From JAFGKM01 sp964413825 (GTDB lineage: Bacteria; Ratteibacteria; UBA8468; B48-G9; JAFGKM01), in the NCBI GenBank assembly GCA_964413825.1, contig CAYPTS010000077.1, positions 1-8,068 of the forward strand: a stretch of 8,068 bases of DNA, written 5' to 3'. Position 1 is the stretch's first letter, and every line of letters starts with the position of its first letter. The notes under the pieces were generated by a model. The model did not search any database. It saw nothing but the letters and a program-made list of their open reading frames with translations, and was not told the origin of the DNA. The translations under genes were made by a program, and so were the position numbers. Shown piece by piece: positions 5,497 through 8,068 of this stretch.

Positions 5497-6828
5497 TTAC
5501 TGCCTGCTCCGGTCCGCCATCCTAACGTAGGGCGACCTTTTGGCAATGCTCTTATAGGCGGGACGTATAATCCTTCCGCCGTTTATAATTTCTTCCATGA
5601 TGTGGGCGCACCAGCCGACAATCCTGCCGATGGCAAAAAGCGGCGTGTAAAGTTCAGTCGGAATGCCAAGCATTTTATATACCAGGCCGGAGTAAAGGTC
5701 AACATTGGCGCAAAGCGGCCTGTTTGTTCCCTTCGTCTCGTTGAAAACCACCGGTCCAAGTTTTTCCACCATTTCGTAAAGGCGGAATTCATCCTCCATG
5801 CCTTTTTCCCGCGCCAGTTCTCCGGCCTTTTTCTTCAGTATAACCGCACGCGGGTCGGAAAGAGTGTACACCGCATGCCCCAGCCCGTATATAAGCCCCG
5901 ACCGGTCAAAAACCTCGCCTTTTATAATGCGTTTCAGGTAATCCCTCACCTTTTTCTCGTCGCCGCCGGTATTTTGGGCGATGTCGTCGACCATCTGCAT
6001 AACCTTGATGTTTGCGCCGCCGTGTCTCGGCCCCTTGAGAGAACCGAGAGCCGCAGAGACAGCCGAGTATACATCCGTTCCGGAAGAGGTTACCACGTGG
6101 GCGGTGAAGGTAGAGTTGTTGCCGCCGCCGTGTTCCGCATGAAGAAGGAGGCACAGGTCGAGCAGTTTCGCTTCCGAAGCGGTATAGCGGCTGTCCTGCC
6201 TTATCATGTGCAGAATGTTTTCCGCTGTGCTTAAATCCGTCTGCGGACTGTGAATAATCAGACTTTTTTTCTTATAGTAGTGCGCCGTCAACTGGTAGTT
6301 GTGGACTGCGATTACGGAAATGCGGGCAATGAGGGATATGCACTGTCTTATGATATTGGATATGCTTGTATCATCCGGCCGGTCGTCATAGGTATACATT
6401 CCCAGCACGTTCCTGGCAAGGTTGTTCATGACATTCCCGCTCGGGTTTTTCAGCGTCAGTGCGGCATCCACCTTTTCCGGAATAATTCGATTTTCGCTGA
6501 GCAGGCGGTTAAAATCGGCCAGTTCGTCCATATCCGGCAACACGCCGAAAAGCAGCAGGTAGGCGCACTCCTCGAAACCGTACCTGTTTTCCTCGTCGAA
6601 ACCCCTGACAAGGTCGCAGACATCGATGCCGCGGTAAAAAAGCCTGCCTTCAATCGGTACCCGCTCGCCCTCGTCCATGATATAGGCGTGCACCTCGCCG
6701 ATTTCCGTCAGGCCGACCAGAACGCCCGTACCGTCCTTGTTGCGCAGCCCTCTCTTGACGTTAAACCTGTCATAAAGGCCCTGCTCTATCCGGTTGTTCC
6801 GTTCTGCCAGAAGACCGAGTTTTTCCAT
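5497..6828 (-). CDS. gltA: Citrate synthase
   Basis: This cytoplasmic enzyme condenses oxaloacetate and acetyl-CoA to citrate, feeding the TCA cycle or glutamate synthesis. Residues below are counted from the upstream ATG at 6867 (456 residues); subtract 13 for the start chosen here (443 residues). The catalytic triad is visible: H246 in LHAEHGGGNNSTF, H331 in GLGHAVYT and D390 in NVDLYSG. Substrate-binding KGPRHGGAN (278-286) and the C-terminal WCAHIMEEIINGGRIIRP segment (419-436) are intact. The overall pattern, including VKRGLRNKDGTGVLVGLT near the N-terminus, resembles long citrate synthases common in Clostridia. I prefer the ATG at 6828: GGCGGTG precedes it, the first 13 codons of the longer form are A+T-rich and low in complexity, and the predicted transcript starts only about 3 nt before the 6867 ATG. 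A leaderless start at 6867 is possible. 2-Methylcitrate synthase activity cannot be excluded. Confidence 0.95.
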   Translation of the reverse strand: MEKLGLLAERNNRIEQGLYDRFNVKRGLRNKDGTGVLVGLTEIGEVHAYIMDEGERVPIEGRLFYRGIDVCDLVRGFDEENRYGFEECAYLLLFGVLPDMDELADFNRLLSENRIIPEKVDAALTLKNPSGNVMNNLARNVLGMYTYDDRPDDTSISNIIRQCISLIARISVIAVHNYQLTAHYYKKKSLIIHSPQTDLSTAENILHMIRQDSRYTASEAKLLDLCLLLHAEHGGGNNSTFTAHVVTSSGTDVYSAVSAALGSLKGPRHGGANIKVMQMVDDIAQNTGGDEKKVRDYLKRIIKGEVFDRSGLIYGLGHAVYTLSDPRAVILKKKAGELAREKGMEDEFRLYEMVEKLGPVVFNETKGTNRPLCANVDLYSGLVYKMLGIPTELYTPLFAIGRIVGWCAHIMEEIINGGRIIRPAYKSIAKRSPYVRMADRSRQ

Positions 6829-6876
6829 AACACCGCCAGAATTGCTTTCTTGAGAATTATTAGCCATGACAGGGAA

Positions 6877-6905
6877 ATTTTACAGCATATGAACGGGTTT
6901 TGCAA
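6877..6905 (-). promoter_or_regulatory. Candidate sigma-70 promoter of citrate synthase
   Basis: Reading leftward, TTGCAA (6900-6905, 4 of 6) lies 17 nt from TAAAAT (6877-6882, 5 of 6). Transcription would begin near 6870. This puts the ATG at 6867 almost at the transcript 5' end and leaves a leader of about 42 nt for the ATG at 6828. It implies the citrate synthase gene has its own transcript and does not depend only on the upstream URO-D-like gene. Confidence 0.5.
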
Positions 6906-6915
6906 CTGCAACATG

Positions 6916-6953
6916 AAAAAACGTTCCAGGACAGCCGCATATTCTATCGGAAC
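6916..6953 (-). terminator. Weak candidate terminator after the URO-D-like gene
   Basis: On the minus strand a 5-bp stem (6949-6953 with 6923-6927, GTTCC/GGAAC) with a long 21-nt loop is followed by G and then T6 (6916-6921). The stem is short for a rho-independent terminator, so this is only a possibility. It does lie between the URO-D-like stop and the citrate synthase promoter, where a terminator would be expected. Confidence 0.25.
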
Positions 6954-6967
6954 AAATTACGCAACGG

Positions 6968-7984
6968 TTATGTTTTTTGAGAAGATTTTCCGGCGATATC
7001 CGCGTATTCCCTGAAAAGTTTCAGATACAATCTATAGTCGCCCAAAGAAACGCCGGGGGGCGTTTGGTGGTCGCAACTGATAAGAAAGCCTCCCCTTGAT
7101 GCGGCGGGAAGAAGCCTCTCAAACTCTTTTCTCAACGCCTTTTCTCCCTTATTCATGACCATTTTGTCGAAATGCCCTATGAAACGCATGTCAGAATATT
7201 GCTCCCTCAGGAGCGATATATCCACGCCCGCCTGGCGCTCCAGCGGCAGAACTCCCTGGATTCCGGCTTCTTTAAACCATTGCGTGGGAACTGTAACATC
7301 TCCGTCGGAATCAATGATAGTTATGATGTTGCGTTTCCGCAGATGCGGAATAACGCGTTCGTAGTAAGGTTTGATAAAAGCATCAAACAGTCCCCTCGAC
7401 AACATCGGCCCGTGGTTATAGGACATATCCTCGCCGAACGTCATGAAGTCGGGAATACAGACATTGCAGAGTCGCTCGGTCATCTTTATAATCCATTCCG
7501 CAAGGTCTGTATTTATACGGTGCATAAGTTCCGGCTGGTCGTAAAAAGCATAAAGATGCCGCTCTATCCCGAAAAGTTTCCTCGGGAACCAGAAAAAGCC
7601 GTCCACAGTAAACCACAGGACTTCACTGCCGGTTTCCTGAGCCTGCGCCCACTTTTCCCATTTTGCCTCGTTGACTGCGTCATCGGGAAAAAGATGCTCT
7701 CTTATTTCCTCGTAATCCTTCTCGTTCTTTATTATTCCGGCGCCATGAGAGACAGGCGCGGGGCAGGTCTTTTTGGCAACAGACAGCCAGTCCTGCCTGT
7801 ATATGTCCAGTCCGAAATATTCACATACCTTGTAGTTGTCATAGGGAGCCGCAAGTTCTGCCGGCAGGCCTTCTCCGAACCACCGCTCAATCGTGTCCCG
7901 CCACCAACCCGCCCATTCAAAAACAGGCAGTCTGTCAAAAGGCCTGAAATCCATCACCGCCCGAAACCTTTCCCGTACCGTCAT
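6968..7984 (-). CDS. URO-D superfamily protein, not HemE-type
   Basis: This 338-residue protein belongs to the uroporphyrinogen decarboxylase superfamily, in the branch that resembles cobamide-dependent methyltransferase MtaA-like proteins more than HemE. Visible family features are an N-terminal MTVRERFRAVMDF helix, FGEDMSYNHGPMLSRGLFDAF (183-203), KPYYERVIPHLR (205-216), IDSDGD (224-229), GVLPLERQAGVD (244-255), IGHFDK (269-274) and the C-terminal DHQTPPGVS...Y pattern (305-317). The RQAGR-like motif near the N-terminus of HemE is absent, so a role in heme synthesis is unlikely. The HxC zinc motif that I recall from MtaA/MtbA is replaced by DSDGD, so methyl transfer is also unproven and the substrate is unknown. 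The start at 7984 follows GGGGGT at a 4-nt spacing. It is codirectional with citrate synthase but separated by about 140 bp that contain a likely promoter. No corrinoid protein is nearby. Confidence 0.85.
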   Translation of the reverse strand: MTVRERFRAVMDFRPFDRLPVFEWAGWWRDTIERWFGEGLPAELAAPYDNYKVCEYFGLDIYRQDWLSVAKKTCPAPVSHGAGIIKNEKDYEEIREHLFPDDAVNEAKWEKWAQAQETGSEVLWFTVDGFFWFPRKLFGIERHLYAFYDQPELMHRINTDLAEWIIKMTERLCNVCIPDFMTFGEDMSYNHGPMLSRGLFDAFIKPYYERVIPHLRKRNIITIIDSDGDVTVPTQWFKEAGIQGVLPLERQAGVDISLLREQYSDMRFIGHFDKMVMNKGEKALRKEFERLLPAASRGGFLISCDHQTPPGVSLGDYRLYLKLFREYADIAGKSSQKT

Positions 7985-7988
7985 TTTA

Positions 7989-7993
7989 CCCCC
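7989..7993 (-). promoter_or_regulatory. Ribosome binding site of the URO-D-like gene
   Basis: GGGGG on the minus strand, followed by TAAA and the ATG at 7984, is the only purine-rich Shine-Dalgarno-like run near the start and supports this start codon. Confidence 0.55.
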
Positions 7994-8006
7994 GTTTTAC
8001 TTGAAC

Positions 8007-8012
8007 ATTATA
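8007..8012 (-). promoter_or_regulatory. Candidate -10 box upstream of the URO-D-like gene
   Basis: A perfect TATAAT on the minus strand would start transcription near 8000, about 16 nt before the ATG. The hexamer at the -35 position with 17-nt spacing (TTCTTA) matches consensus poorly, so the promoter may depend on an activator or the match may be chance in an A+T-rich stretch. Nothing else was recognised between here and the window end at 8068. Confidence 0.35.
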
Positions 8013-8068
8013 TATCTGAGATTCCGACATAAGAATCCTTGGTACTGAGGGGAAAAGAAAGAGTTGAC

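Noticed and set aside
5481..5500. Bidirectional terminator between the convergent genes
   Set aside because: T-rich runs are present on both sides but no stem could be found between the two stops. Termination may be factor-dependent.
5236..6234. 332-residue plus-strand open frame across DUF456 and citrate synthase
   Set aside because: It overlaps two well-supported genes in other frames and has an Arg- and His-rich composition without a domain.
6968..7984. Assignment as hemE
   Set aside because: The protein lacks the Arg-rich HemE N-terminal motif, its C-terminal DHQTPPGVS pattern is that of the methyltransferase-like branch, and no other heme gene is nearby.
7172..8032. 286-residue plus-strand open frame
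   Set aside because: It is antisense to the URO-D-like gene and has no recognisable domain or ribosome binding site.
1..8068. CRISPR arrays, tRNA or rRNA genes, and intact insertion sequences
   Set aside because: No regularly spaced repeats, cloverleaf-like sequences, conserved rRNA stretches or transposase frames were seen on either strand.

Overview
The window reads as an ordinary chromosomal stretch of an uncultivated, probably anaerobic bacterium. Base composition is moderate. Start sites carry clear Shine-Dalgarno sequences, and several promoters look like standard sigma-70 type. No gene is diagnostic of a phylum. A SufC/SufB-only gene pair, a clostridial-style citrate synthase and a corrinoid-type URO-D family protein would fit a PVC-group or deep-branching anaerobe, but that is a weak inference.

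Layout. Positions 24-2687 (minus) encode an 887-residue P2-type ATPase that looks like a calcium pump. Positions 2688-3190 are a divergent intergenic region. It has one promoter firing left into the ATPase, one near-perfect consensus promoter (TTGACA-N18-TATAAT) firing right, and between them a G+C-rich insert of about 345 bp bounded by an exact 11-bp direct repeat and inverted repeats. Positions 3191-5488 (plus) form a tight three-gene operon: SufC-like ABC ATPase, SufB/D-like scaffold (ATGA overlap) and a DUF456 membrane protein (1-nt gap). Positions 5497-6828 (minus, possibly from 6867) encode a complete citrate synthase, convergent with the operon 8 nt away. Positions 6968-7984 (minus) encode a URO-D superfamily protein that is not a true HemE. 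The last 84 bp hold its ribosome binding site and a likely -10 box.

How the genes relate. SufC and the single SufB/D protein look like a minimal two-component iron-sulfur cluster assembly machine: SufC powers it, and the scaffold carries in one chain residues that are split between SufB and SufD in E. coli. DUF456 is translationally linked but its role is unknown. The ATPase, citrate synthase and URO-D-like gene show no obvious functional link to the operon.

The least explained part is the insert at 2779-3134. Several short inverted repeats inside it nest in order, so it could fold into one long branched hairpin. It appears to have been inserted between two back-to-back promoters. It could be a MITE-like non-autonomous element, a structured RNA, or both.
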